From Bacteroidales bacterium (lineage in GTDB: Bacteria; Bacteroidota; Bacteroidia; Bacteroidales; UBA932), in the NCBI GenBank assembly GCA_017429765.1, contig JAFROJ010000057.1:1-61357 (forward strand): 61,357 nt of DNA, given 5' to 3'. The position numbers were made by a program, and so were the translations under genes. Numbering within the stretch: the first letter of the stretch is position 1; every line of letters starts with the position of its first letter. This document shows, piece by piece, positions 35,698 to 44,644 of the stretch. The notes under the pieces are model-generated. The model was not told where the DNA came from, did not search any database, and saw only the letters and a program-made list of their open reading frames with translations.

Positions 35698-35769
35698 GGT
35701 CCCTTAGTTCAACGGATAGAACGGAGGTTTCCTAAACCTTAAATAGTGGTTCGATTCCACTAGGGACTA
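35698..35769 (+). tRNA. tRNA-Arg (anticodon CCT)
   Basis: A 72-base cloverleaf has the acceptor stem GGTCCCT / AGGGACT (G:T closing pair), anticodon arm GAGGT-TTCCTAA-ACCTT and T arm AGTGG-TTCGATT-CCACT. CCA is not encoded. It reads AGG, a frequent arginine codon in this DNA. It starts 21 bases after the rpmF stop with no promoter between, and its terminator follows at once, so it is probably cut from the DUF177-rpmF transcript. Confidence 0.96.
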
Positions 35770-35772
35770 CGA

Positions 35773-35809
35773 GAAAGAGCACCGCCTCGGCGATGCTCTT
35801 TCTTTTTTT
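35773..35809 (+). terminator. Rho-independent terminator after tRNA-Arg
   Basis: A 9-bp stem GAAAGAGCA / TGCTCTTTC (35773-35781, 35794-35802) is followed by seven T residues. Confidence 0.93.
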
Positions 35810-35822
35810 AATCCTTCAGGAA

Positions 35823-36746
35823 CTACTTGAATACCTGTGTCATGGGCTTGCCTCTCCAGCCGCTGGGGATCTCCAGCCCGAGGCAGCTGGCTATGGTGGC
35901 CGGGACGTCGTACTGGATCATCGGGTCGGGGAACTCGAAGCCCTTCTTGACGTTCTTGCCGAAAACGATGAAAGGAGTCTCGAGCTCAAGCATGGTGAAG
36001 CCGCCGTGGCCATTGTTCACGCCGCCGTGGTCGGATGTCACGATGAAGATGGTGTCATCGAATATCCCGGCGTCCTTGGTCGCCTGGATGATCATCCCGA
36101 TGCCCTTGTCGATGCCCTTCTGACAGTCCTGATACTCAGGGCTGTACCATCCCGAGGAGTGGCCGACCTCGTCCTGGAGGCCGTAATAGAAAGTGAAGAA
36201 CGTGGGCTTCTTGGACTTGATGTACTCCACGCCGATCTTCGTGTATTCCTCGGTCGGGACGATGATCTCGTGGTCCCTGTAGGTCTTGATGAAATAGTTG
36301 TAGTCCATAGCGAGGGTGTCGGCGACGGCCCCAACCCCGTCCCAGTCATAGACAAGGCCGCTCTCGGCGTCGGGCATCTGCTCCCGCAGGATAGTGAAGA
36401 TGGTCGGGGGAATCCCGTGACCGTTGTCGGCGGTGGAGGGGATGGTTCCCCTGGTGGAGTTCCATTTGTCGAATCCGTGCATCTCGGTGGGAAGGCCGTT
36501 GAATATGGAGGCCCAGTTGATCGCCGAGGCGGAAGGCATGACGGAACGCTTCCCGAGAGTCCAGCTGCCGTTCTCCATCAGGAATGTGATGTTCGGGATG
36601 TCCTCAGGGGAGGCCTGGCGGACGGCCTCGGAGCCCCAACCGTCAATCCCGATCATAATGACATGCTTCGCCGGTTTCTTGGCGACACAGGAGTCCAGCA
36701 CCGCGGCGCAGCACAGGACAGCGAACAAAGCGAAAAATTTTCTCAT
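35823..36746 (-). CDS. Type I phosphodiesterase / alkaline-phosphatase-superfamily lipoprotein
   Basis: This 307-residue protein has a lipoprotein signal (about 1-20, ending VLDSC). The nucleotide pyrophosphatase/phosphodiesterase fold shows VIMIGIDGWGSE near residue 30 (metal Asp), a nucleophile region SASAINWASIFNGLPTEMHG, and IVTSDHGGVNNGHGG near 215 with Asp and His ligands. It should hydrolyse phosphodiester or phosphate-ester substrates in the periplasm or at the outer membrane. It is the last gene of the rlmH-kinase-EEP run, 11 bases after its neighbour. Confidence 0.85.
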   Translation of the reverse strand: MRKFFALFAVLCCAAVLDSCVAKKPAKHVIMIGIDGWGSEAVRQASPEDIPNITFLMENGSWTLGKRSVMPSASAINWASIFNGLPTEMHGFDKWNSTRGTIPSTADNGHGIPPTIFTILREQMPDAESGLVYDWDGVGAVADTLAMDYNYFIKTYRDHEIIVPTEEYTKIGVEYIKSKKPTFFTFYYGLQDEVGHSSGWYSPEYQDCQKGIDKGIGMIIQATKDAGIFDDTIFIVTSDHGGVNNGHGGFTMLELETPFIVFGKNVKKGFEFPDPMIQYDVPATIASCLGLEIPSGWRGKPMTQVFK

Positions 36747-36757
36747 TGCTGAATATT

Positions 36758-37723
36758 TTACCTCAAATCAAAATCAATCATAATGGGAAGGTGGTCCGAG
36801 GGTCTCCAGAAATTAGAGAGCTCCTGAGGATCCCTGACCGGGGTCGTGTACTCGTCCCAGACAATCCCGGCGGAGGTGATCCGGTCATAGAGCGGCTTGG
36901 TGCAATAGACGAAATCGATCCTGGCGCCCTTTCCTCCCACGCTGGGGATGAACTCGTCCGGGTATTTCTCCTTGATCACGTCGACGTAAGGCGTGTGGCC
37001 GAGGATATAATCGTGGACAAGGAGTCTCGTGTCGTCCTCGGGATAGCCGTATTTGTCGTTGTCGACCCTGGAGCGGGAGTTGAAATCCCCCATCATCATC
37101 CAGAGCTGGTCCTTGGCGTCAGGCACGGTCCCGATGGTGTGCTCGCAGATGTATTCAATCTCCATCGCCCTGTACTTGTCGCCGCCATGCTCGGCCCTTG
37201 AGGCTTCCCTGTCCTCCACTCCCGGGGCGTAGGCCTGTGGCCAGGTGTGCAGAGTCACGATGTTGAGGGTCTTCCCGTTGATCTCGACAGTGGCCCATCC
37301 GGCCCCGTGGGCCACGACGCGGTCAGGCTCCTCACCTACGATCTTGTCGATGTAAGTGATTGGATATTTGGAGGTTATCACTTGCGGGTAGTTATCCCTG
37401 TAGCCGCCTACACCCCAGTACTGGTGACCGTAGCGGGCGGCCAGCTCGCCCCAGCCCTCGATGAGGTAGCGCTCCTCGGCGGGCATCGCCTTGTCCGAGT
37501 CGGTTATGAATATCGACTGGGCCTCGCACCAGACGCAGATGTCGGGGTCTTGGGATTTGACGAACTCGACAAAGCGGTCGTAGTTGTCGTTCTGCCCGTC
37601 CCACATCCCGTTCTGGATGTTCCAGTAAAGAAGGCGGGCCTGAGCGGGTCTCTTCTCGCAAGAGGAGAGGATGGCGGCCAGCGAGATCGCGGCCATGATG
37701 ATTAGTGAACTGGTTTTTCTCAT
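36758..37723 (-). CDS. Endonuclease/exonuclease/phosphatase-family lipoprotein
   Basis: This 321-residue protein has a lipoprotein signal (about 1-22, ending AILSSC). EEP-fold motifs are LLYWNIQNG near residue 32, CEAQSIF near 67, GDFNSRSR in the middle and the final PSDHLPIMIDF. The family includes DNases, phosphatases and sphingomyelinase-like enzymes; the substrate is not known. The ATG at 37723 overlaps the kinase stop (ATGA, 37720-37723); the open frame upstream to 37792 lies within the kinase gene. Confidence 0.85.
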   Translation of the reverse strand: MRKTSSLIIMAAISLAAILSSCEKRPAQARLLYWNIQNGMWDGQNDNYDRFVEFVKSQDPDICVWCEAQSIFITDSDKAMPAEERYLIEGWGELAARYGHQYWGVGGYRDNYPQVITSKYPITYIDKIVGEEPDRVVAHGAGWATVEINGKTLNIVTLHTWPQAYAPGVEDREASRAEHGGDKYRAMEIEYICEHTIGTVPDAKDQLWMMMGDFNSRSRVDNDKYGYPEDDTRLLVHDYILGHTPYVDVIKEKYPDEFIPSVGGKGARIDFVYCTKPLYDRITSAGIVWDEYTTPVRDPQELSNFWRPSDHLPIMIDFDLR

Positions 37724-40700
37724 GTGGCTTGGAATTGTTTCAGATAAAGATCGTTTTTCCCCCCGATCCTGGGATATCTCACGGTGAAGCATGCCCCCTT
37801 CAGGGAGAATGACTTGGAATAGAAGATCTCGCCCTCACATTTCTCCACGATATTACGGCATATCGCCAGCCCCAGGCCAGTGCCGTTACTCTTTGTGGTG
37901 AAGTTGGGTGTGAACAGCCTCGAACGGTTCTCGTCGCTGACTCCTGGGCCGTTGTCCTCGAAGACTATGTCGTAATAGCCCTCCTTGTTGGAGAGTCTCA
38001 GCGAGACAGTCACCTTCCCGCGGAACGGCTCGCCGCCTTTCTCCGCGATCTCGTTCTGGGCGTTCTCTATCGCCTGGACCGAGTTGCCGATCAGGTTGAC
38101 GAAGACCCTGGTGAGCTGAGGCTTCGGTCCGGTCACCTTGGCTCCCTCCAGGCCCATGTAGGAGAAATCGATGTTCTCATGACTGTCGAAGAGGTCTATC
38201 TCCTCCTTAAGCAGCTTGTCGAGGTCGATCTCCACCGGCTCCTCGGTGTAGAGTTTGGCGAAGGTGGAGAACTCGCCGGCGGTCTCGGCCAGGAGGTCGA
38301 TCTGCCTGAGAACCTCCACGGAGATCTCGTCGAAACGGTCCCCCCACGCGGGATTGCCGTTGCTCTTCATTCGTATCAGCCTCTGAATCTGGAGCTTGAT
38401 GGGAGTCAGCGGGTTCTTGATCTCGTGCGCGACCTGGCGGGCCATAGTCGCCCAGGCCTTGTCTCTCTCCGCCTGTGTCAGCTGCTTGGTGGAGTTGTAC
38501 AGGTCGTGGACCATCAGGTTGTAAGCCCTGACCAGGGATGACACCTCGTCGTCCCTCTCGTAGACTATGTATTCGAGGTTGTTGATGTCGACCTCGTTCA
38601 TCTTCCGCCCGACCTCGGTGATGGGCTTGAACATCTTGTCCACTGCCCTCCCCATCAGGAGCCTTGCGAGCAGCAGGAGGATCAGGAAGACGGTAACTAT
38701 GGTAATGGAGTGCAGCACGGCCTCCGACTTGAAGTCGAAACTCTCGTCCGTGAACGGGGCCCCCATGATCGCCAGCATCTTCCCCTGGCTGTTGAACACC
38801 GGAGCGTAGAGAAAATAGGTCTCCGAGTCGCCTGTTTTCTCCTTCCCGATGTAGTAGCGCCGGTTCTTGTAGATGATGTTCTCGAAGGCGTCCTGGTTCA
38901 TCCTCGTCCCGAGTAGGAGGCGGTCGAAGACCTCCGGTGTCGTCGACCTGAACTCCTTACCGCCCGTTGTGTAGAGGGTGATGTCGCATTTCATCGTGTT
39001 GCTGACATCCTCCAGCGCGGCGCCGGCCTCCTGGGTGTTCCAGTCCGTGTAGTCCCTGGCGAAGCGGCACCTGGCCTCCAGGAGGGTCTGGATGGAGTTG
39101 GTCTTCTCGGCCATCGAGTACTTGAGGTTGGCGTTGTTCCTCCTGTAGACGAACAGCACGCTGACCGTGGCCAGGGCGATGAGGGTCATCACCAGGGCGA
39201 CCATCATCGAGGCGTTGATCCTTGATTTGTAGTAGTTCTTCTCCTTGACCTTCCTGCGGTTCCTGAACAGGTTCATGAAAGACAGGCAGAAGAACAGGAT
39301 GAGGGTCAGGAACAGGAAGGCCACGAAATAATAGGACCTCACGGTGTTGGGCCTGGAGATCAGGATAAAGTCCTCCTCCGACACGTTGTTGATGAAATGC
39401 GTGTAGCCGTTCATCCTGACATATCCCCCCTTGACGCCCAGAAGCTCCCTCTCCCTCTCCTCGTCGAGAACGGTCGGATAGGCGTAGTTGCCTTTGTAGG
39501 AGACCAGTTTGGAGAAAGAATACTTGGCGTAGGAATATCTTGCGGGAAGCACCACGTCCCCCGGGGCCGAGTAGCCGAGAATCCGGGCGTAACCCCTGTC
39601 CTCGCGGTTGGATTTCGGCGAGACCGTCAGGAGCATCATGGTGACCCCGTTACCTGGGTTGTAATAAGCGAAATTGCCTGTGTAGAAGCTGTTTCCGCCA
39701 GCGTCCCTATGGTACCTGAAGCGAGTCCCCTCGGCTATCACGGTGCCTCCGGACACCATGCCGGTGAAGTAGCTGATCGTCTCCGGGTTCTTCTCGTTCT
39801 CCGGGAACAGCTCCACCAGGATGTCATAATCCTGCGAGAGCCCGACCATGTAGCTCTCGACTATCCTGTTCAGGATTATGTTCGCGCTGTTGGGGAGGAC
39901 GGTGAGAGAGGAGATCAGCTGGTCCGAAGAGATCTTGTCCTCGATCAGCCTCAGCTGGAGCTCCATGCTGATGTCTCGGTCCATCGACAGCCTGTTGGCC
40001 AGCATGTTGACCCTGTCCCTCTCCTTGCGGAAGCCGAGGGTGCCGGCAGTGGCGGCGATGTAGGCCGCGAACAAGATGGCCAGGACTATCCTCGAGGTTC
40101 CCGAGAGCGGGTCCAGCCTTATTCCCAGAAGCTTTTTCAGCGGCGGCTCCAGCATGATCCCCACAAGGGGGACAGTCATCAGCAGGCAGGTCAGCATGAG
40201 ATAGACCAGCAGGCTGTAGATGTTCAGCTCGCTGAGGCGGTAGAGTTCCAGGGTGATCCCGGAGTTGAGGATCAGGCTTTTGAATATGAAGTGGGTGTAG
40301 GCGAGGATTCCGGCCAGGAGGAGGATCAGAAGAGCCGTGTGGATGGCGAGTCGCCTCCTGGGGTGGCTCCCGTCAAGGATCCTTCGGAGAATCCTTTTGC
40401 GGAAGGCGAAGACCAGGCAGACCGCCGCCACGATGGACAGCGACAATGTCAGGACGACACCCAGGGAGTTCAGAATCCGCCCGTCGGCGTAGATGGTGGG
40501 GGAGAACAGCTTCGAGAAAAGGGCCGGGCTGACGAAAGTCCCCTGGCCGCTTATCGACTCGGAGACTATCTTGAACACGGGCTTGCCGTCGATCCTGACC
40601 ACCGAGCCCCCGTTCTCGGACAGCGGGACGATGGAATATCCCCTTCCGGGATTGATCTTGGGATTGATCCCTCCGGCGTCGTCCTCGTCCACGGTGTCCA

Positions 40701-41175
40701 TCACCTCCAGGCCGGCGATGACTCTCACGGGGCCTTTTGACCGGGACTTGACGATGAACCACTTCTGCCCGTAATTCACGAAGGAGGGGATGTCGCCGAT
40801 CTCCGCCAAAGGGGATGAGATGCTCTCCATCGGCCTGGAAAGCCTCTGGATGACCACCTTACCGGTGATGTCGTCGTTCTTGACAGGGAACTGGTTGCAC
40901 CAAGACTGTAGGGTGTCTTCCACGTAGCGGTAGAGAACCATGTCGCGGGGGAGACCGAGGTCACCGATCCACCCCCTGTCCTCGGCTAGCGCCGTCTCTA
41001 TCTGGCTGTCAAGAGCCTCCATCCGCTTGACGAGGTCTTTCTCGGCCCGCTCCGCGGCCTTCCCCACATCGGGAGGGGATGAGCGGAGCGTGAGGACGGC
41101 CGTGACTGTCAGCGCCGCCGCGGCTATCGCCCACCAAAGGGTCCTTTTCCTGGTATGTGGCTTCCTCCTCGTCAT
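37720..41175 (-). CDS. Very large membrane sensor histidine kinase (NtrY-like C-terminus)
   Basis: This protein of about 1151 residues has one N-terminal membrane segment (about 12-32) and a cluster of further segments (for example LALHT-type helices and IYSLLVYLMLTCLLMTVPLV). A second extracytoplasmic region follows, with another pair (FVAFLFLTLILFFCLSF, MVALVMTLIALATVSVLFVY) and a last helix before a HAMP-like linker. Next come the phospho-acceptor VAHEIKNPLTPIKLQIQRL and an HATPase domain (NLIGNSVQAI, DNGPGVS, GTGLGLAI). No response regulator is adjacent. The start is ATG 41175, overlapping the rlmH stop by 4 bases; longer readings use the rlmH region in the wrong frame. Confidence 0.9.
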   Translation of the reverse strand: MTRRKPHTRKRTLWWAIAAAALTVTAVLTLRSSPPDVGKAAERAEKDLVKRMEALDSQIETALAEDRGWIGDLGLPRDMVLYRYVEDTLQSWCNQFPVKNDDITGKVVIQRLSRPMESISSPLAEIGDIPSFVNYGQKWFIVKSRSKGPVRVIAGLEVMDTVDEDDAGGINPKINPGRGYSIVPLSENGGSVVRIDGKPVFKIVSESISGQGTFVSPALFSKLFSPTIYADGRILNSLGVVLTLSLSIVAAVCLVFAFRKRILRRILDGSHPRRRLAIHTALLILLLAGILAYTHFIFKSLILNSGITLELYRLSELNIYSLLVYLMLTCLLMTVPLVGIMLEPPLKKLLGIRLDPLSGTSRIVLAILFAAYIAATAGTLGFRKERDRVNMLANRLSMDRDISMELQLRLIEDKISSDQLISSLTVLPNSANIILNRIVESYMVGLSQDYDILVELFPENEKNPETISYFTGMVSGGTVIAEGTRFRYHRDAGGNSFYTGNFAYYNPGNGVTMMLLTVSPKSNREDRGYARILGYSAPGDVVLPARYSYAKYSFSKLVSYKGNYAYPTVLDEERERELLGVKGGYVRMNGYTHFINNVSEEDFILISRPNTVRSYYFVAFLFLTLILFFCLSFMNLFRNRRKVKEKNYYKSRINASMMVALVMTLIALATVSVLFVYRRNNANLKYSMAEKTNSIQTLLEARCRFARDYTDWNTQEAGAALEDVSNTMKCDITLYTTGGKEFRSTTPEVFDRLLLGTRMNQDAFENIIYKNRRYYIGKEKTGDSETYFLYAPVFNSQGKMLAIMGAPFTDESFDFKSEAVLHSITIVTVFLILLLLARLLMGRAVDKMFKPITEVGRKMNEVDINNLEYIVYERDDEVSSLVRAYNLMVHDLYNSTKQLTQAERDKAWATMARQVAHEIKNPLTPIKLQIQRLIRMKSNGNPAWGDRFDEISVEVLRQIDLLAETAGEFSTFAKLYTEEPVEIDLDKLLKEEIDLFDSHENIDFSYMGLEGAKVTGPKPQLTRVFVNLIGNSVQAIENAQNEIAEKGGEPFRGKVTVSLRLSNKEGYYDIVFEDNGPGVSDENRSRLFTPNFTTKSNGTGLGLAICRNIVEKCEGEIFYSKSFSLKGACFTVRYPRIGGKNDLYLKQFQAT

Positions 41176-41645
41176 TCGTGGTGGTAGGGTTCTCCCCTGA
41201 TGATGGTGAACGCCCTGTAAAGCTGCTCGGCGAACACGACTCTGACCATCTGGTGCGGGAAAGTCATCCTCGAGAGAGACAACATCCCGTCGCTTCTCGC
41301 GTAGACCGGCTCGGAGAAACCGTAGGCCCCGCCTATCACGAACACGAGATTCCCGCCGCTCCCGCCCATGAGCCTTTCGATCTCCTTGGCGAACTCGACG
41401 GAAGAGCGTTCCTTGCCTTTCTCGTCGAGCAGGATGACAGTGTCCCTCGGCGTGACCTTCCCGAGGATCAGCTCCCCCTCTTTCTCTTTCACCTGGGCCC
41501 TCGACAGGGACGACGCGTTCTTCAGCTCGGGAATCTCCGCGATCGAGAACGGGGCGTAGCGGGATATCCTGGAGGCGTAGGTCTCCAGGCCCTCCCGGAC
41601 CCATCCGGAGTCGGTCTTCCCGACTGTCATCAGGCGAATCTTCAT
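41172..41645 (-). CDS. rlmH: 23S rRNA (pseudouridine-1915 N3) methyltransferase RlmH
   Basis: This 157-residue SPOUT methyltransferase modifies helix 69 of 23S rRNA. It starts with KIRLMTVGKTDSGWV. The SAM-knot motifs LVFVIGGAYGFSEPVY and SLSRMTFPHQMVRVVFAEQLYRA are complete, and the end AFTIIRGEPYHHE is the near-universal family terminus. The ATG at 41645 is preferred over the adjacent GTG 41648. It is the first gene of the kinase operon. A -7 box (TATTTTTG, 41660-41653) ends 7 bases before the start. Confidence 0.97.
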   Translation of the reverse strand: MKIRLMTVGKTDSGWVREGLETYASRISRYAPFSIAEIPELKNASSLSRAQVKEKEGELILGKVTPRDTVILLDEKGKERSSVEFAKEIERLMGGSGGNLVFVIGGAYGFSEPVYARSDGMLSLSRMTFPHQMVRVVFAEQLYRAFTIIRGEPYHHE

Positions 41646-41652
41646 CACTTTG

Positions 41653-41660
41653 CAAAAATA
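41653..41660 (-). promoter_or_regulatory. -7 box of the rlmH-kinase operon
   Basis: TATTTTTG on the minus strand ends 7 bases before the rlmH ATG, giving a very short leader. Confidence 0.6.
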
Positions 41661-41696
41661 AGAAAGTGGCTCGGTATTTGCAACAAATTAGTTGTC

Positions 41697-42101
41697 ATGA
41701 GGATGCGTCTGAAGTTATTCCTCGCCTGCGCGGCGATGTCGCTGTGCCTGTCCGCCGTGGCGGCTGGCGACAGCTATGATGTCTTTATCCCTATCTCCAA
41801 ATATCTCGCCAAGGGAGACGCCGAAAGCCTTTCGGCGTGGTTCGCCGACAACCTCGAGATCTCGATCATGTCGACATCGAACGACTCCAGCAAGAACCAG
41901 GCGAAGCAGATCCTGAAGTCATTCTTCTCGAGCCACACGCCGAGATCCTTCGAGATCAACCACACGGCCTCAAGGTCCAACTCCAAGTACGCCCTGGGCT
42001 ATCTCAACGCCGGGGGCGAGTTGTTCGAGGTCTCGATATTCGTGAGCAAGACAAAGGACCGCTACATGATCCAGCAGCTCAAGATCGACAGGATCAGATG
42101 A
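41697..42101 (+). CDS. DUF4783-like exported protein
   Basis: This 134-residue protein has a signal peptide (about 1-23, ending AVAAG). It resembles the Bacteroidota DUF4783 family: ISKYLAKGDAESLSAWFADN near residue 33, a SKNQAKQILKSFFSSH segment, and a C-terminal YMIQQLKIDRI strand. It looks like a small NTF2-like fold; the function is unknown. It is divergent from rlmH. The stop overlaps the DUF5686 start by 4 bases, so the two are coupled. Upstream in-frame codons from 41157 belong to the antisense of rlmH and are not coding. Confidence 0.8.
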   Translation: MRMRLKLFLACAAMSLCLSAVAAGDSYDVFIPISKYLAKGDAESLSAWFADNLEISIMSTSNDSSKNQAKQILKSFFSSHTPRSFEINHTASRSNSKYALGYLNAGGELFEVSIFVSKTKDRYMIQQLKIDRIR

Positions 42102-44623
42102 GATTCCATGGACTTCCCCTGCTCGTCGCCGCGGCGCTTTCTCTCCTCTCCTCGCCGGCCCTTTCGGCCCAGGCCACGAAGATAAGGGGAAGGGTGGTGG
42201 ACGCCTCTTCGGGGGATGGAGTCCCTTTCGCCAGTGTCTATTTCAAGAACTCGACCGAGGGGGTGACCTCCGACATCGACGGCTGGTACGCCATCGAGAC
42301 CAGGATCGACACCCTGACCGAGCTCTCCGCCAGCCGAGTGGGATTCTCCCCGGCCGTCGCCGAGATCACCCCGGGACGTTTCAACACCATCTATTTCGCC
42401 CTTGAGCCGCTTGTGGACGAGCTTGACCCGGTGGTCGTCAACTATGAGAGCGAGCTCGTCAGGGAGATCCTGGCGAGGGCGAGGGAGGCGAAGGGGAGGA
42501 ACAACCCCGAGCTCCTCGCGAACTACGACTGCGACATCTACAGCAGGAACGAGGTTGACCTGGTCAATCCCCACAACCCCCTGGTGGAGAGACTTCTTCC
42601 CAGGGGCTTCCATTTCGTCTATGACTATGTCGACACGTCCCTGGTCTCCGGACTCCCGTACCTCCCGTTGATGCTCTCCGAGTCCAAGTCCCGCTATTAC
42701 CATTCCAGGAATCCAGAGATAAGGAAAGAGGTCATCGAGTCGAGCAGGATCTCGGGAATAGAGGAGGAGAAGACAGTCGCCCAGTTCACCGGCGGACTCT
42801 ACATCAAGGCCAATTTCTACGAGAATTTCATAAACGTCTTCCAGGTGGAGATCCCTTCCCCCCTGGCCGACAACGGCCCGGTCTTCTATGACTATAGCCT
42901 TGTGGACAGCCTTGCCATTGAGGGGCGGAAGACCTACAGGATCAGGTTCAGCCCGTCAAGATGGGTGTCCACCCCGGCTTTCGACGGGGAGATGTCGATC
43001 GACGCCGAGGACAGCGCCCTGAGGTCAGTCCACGCCCGGCTGAAAGGAGGAGGAGGGGTCAATTGGGTCAAGGACCTATTGATTAACGTTGAGAATCAGC
43101 GGCTTCCCGACGCTGTCTGGTTCTACAAAAAAGACAAGTTCTTTGTCGAGATGGCGGTGTCCCTGCCTGGACTTAAGCAGGATTTCTCCTTCATGGCGAG
43201 CCGGAGGATCGACTATTCGGAGCCCTCCCTCAAGGAAAGCCAGCTGCTCGGGATCCTCGACTCGAAGGCCCCCGTGCTGATGCACAACGACGTCCTCAAG
43301 GATGACGAGGAATATTGGTCCTCCATCCGGCCGTACCCGTTGAACCAACAGGAGAGAGGCGTCTACGAGATGGTCGACTCCGTCAAGAATGTCCCACTCT
43401 ACAAGGGCTTGGAGAAAGTCGGGGACATGTTCGCCACCGGCTTCTTCAATCTTAAATATGTCGGCTTCGGGCCGTACAACTCGGTCTACAGTTTCAATGA
43501 CCTGGAAGGCGCCAGGTTCCAGATGGGCTTCAAGACGACCAAAGAGCTGAGCAGGAGGTTCAGGCTTATGGGTTACGGCGCCTATGGCCTGGGGGACGAG
43601 AAGTGGAAGGGCGGATTCTCCACCGAGTTCATGTTCGGGAATATGCCTTACCGCAAGCTCAACCTGACCTACAAGCGCGACATGTTACCCCTCGGGGCCG
43701 GTTCCTTCGGATTCGGCAACGGGGATGTGGTCACCTCCCTGCTGACCAAGAAGGGAGGACGTAAAATGAGTATGATCAACGACTTGGCCCTGTCCTACCA
43801 GCACGAGTGGTCGCACGGTTTCAACATGACCCTCGGCGTGGAGAGGCGTGAGATATTCCCGAGCCGGGTGGTCCCCATGACCCGTCCCGACGGGACCTCC
43901 GTCGAGTCGGTGGGATACAACCAGGGACTTATCCAATTGCGTTTCTCTAAGGATGAGATAATCACCAGGGGAGTGTTCGACAGGCATTTTGTCTTCTCCT
44001 CCTATCCGGTGGTCACGGTCAACCTCGCCGCCGCCATGGAAGGCGTTGGCCGGAACGAGTACACCTTCTTCCGGCCCGAGGTCAAGGTCCAGTACACCCT
44101 GCTCACTCCTCCGGCCGGCTCCTCCAGCATATCCCTTAACGCCGGGACCATCGTGGGGGAGGTGCCCTATCCCTTGCTCAAGATCTACGAGGGCAACGAG
44201 ACCTACCGGGTGAAGAGCAAGGCGTTTTCCTGCATGGACTACTACGAGTTCGCCTCCGACACCTGGGCCACCTTATTCTGGGAACACGATTTCAAGGGTT
44301 TCTTCCTGGGTAAGATTCCTCTGATCAAGAAATTGAAACTCAGGGAGATAGTCCTGATGAGAGCCGCCTACGGCACTCTTCGTGACGAGAACAACGGCAT
44401 CGTGGGCGATCCTGGGTTCGGCGCCGGGATCATCTTCCCCGAGGGGATGACGGGGCTTGAGACGCCCTATGTCGAGGCGGGAGTGGGCCTGTCCAACATA
44501 TTCAAAGTCCTGAGAGTCGACGCGGTCTGGAGACTGACCCACAGGGACCGCGTGATCCAGGGCGTGACTGTCCCTCATCCCAACCGCTTCGTTGTCAATG
44601 TGGGCTTTGAATTCAACCTTTGA
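42098..44623 (+). CDS. DUF5686-family outer-membrane protein with carboxypeptidase-like domain
   Basis: This 841-residue protein has a signal peptide (about 1-24). A carboxypeptidase-D regulatory-like beta-sandwich spans about 28-115 (IRGRVVDASSGDGVPFASVY, as in many Bacteroidota surface proteins). A long region of the DUF5686 family follows, and a strand-rich C-terminal barrel ends RFVVNVGFEFNL. It probably sits in the outer membrane; the role is unknown. The ATG at 42098 overlaps the upstream stop. Lnt follows 21 bases later, behind its own -7 box. Confidence 0.83.
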   Translation: MRFHGLPLLVAAALSLLSSPALSAQATKIRGRVVDASSGDGVPFASVYFKNSTEGVTSDIDGWYAIETRIDTLTELSASRVGFSPAVAEITPGRFNTIYFALEPLVDELDPVVVNYESELVREILARAREAKGRNNPELLANYDCDIYSRNEVDLVNPHNPLVERLLPRGFHFVYDYVDTSLVSGLPYLPLMLSESKSRYYHSRNPEIRKEVIESSRISGIEEEKTVAQFTGGLYIKANFYENFINVFQVEIPSPLADNGPVFYDYSLVDSLAIEGRKTYRIRFSPSRWVSTPAFDGEMSIDAEDSALRSVHARLKGGGGVNWVKDLLINVENQRLPDAVWFYKKDKFFVEMAVSLPGLKQDFSFMASRRIDYSEPSLKESQLLGILDSKAPVLMHNDVLKDDEEYWSSIRPYPLNQQERGVYEMVDSVKNVPLYKGLEKVGDMFATGFFNLKYVGFGPYNSVYSFNDLEGARFQMGFKTTKELSRRFRLMGYGAYGLGDEKWKGGFSTEFMFGNMPYRKLNLTYKRDMLPLGAGSFGFGNGDVVTSLLTKKGGRKMSMINDLALSYQHEWSHGFNMTLGVERREIFPSRVVPMTRPDGTSVESVGYNQGLIQLRFSKDEIITRGVFDRHFVFSSYPVVTVNLAAAMEGVGRNEYTFFRPEVKVQYTLLTPPAGSSSISLNAGTIVGEVPYPLLKIYEGNETYRVKSKAFSCMDYYEFASDTWATLFWEHDFKGFFLGKIPLIKKLKLREIVLMRAAYGTLRDENNGIVGDPGFGAGIIFPEGMTGLETPYVEAGVGLSNIFKVLRVDAVWRLTHRDRVIQGVTVPHPNRFVVNVGFEFNL

Positions 44624-44636
44624 TGAGTTAACTTCG
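44606..44636 (+). promoter_or_regulatory. Promoter of lnt (TTTG-N19-TAACTTCG)
   Basis: A -33 TTTG (44606-44609) is 19 bases from the variant -7 box TAACTTCG (44629-44636), which ends 8 bases before the lnt ATG. The promoter overlaps the end of the DUF5686 gene. Confidence 0.6.
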
Positions 44637-44644
44637 CGGGAGAT

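Noticed and set aside
41176-41655. N-terminal extension of the histidine kinase reading frame
   Set aside because: This stretch is the rlmH gene read in another frame. RlmH has complete family motifs, and the kinase has a natural start at 41175 overlapping the rlmH stop.
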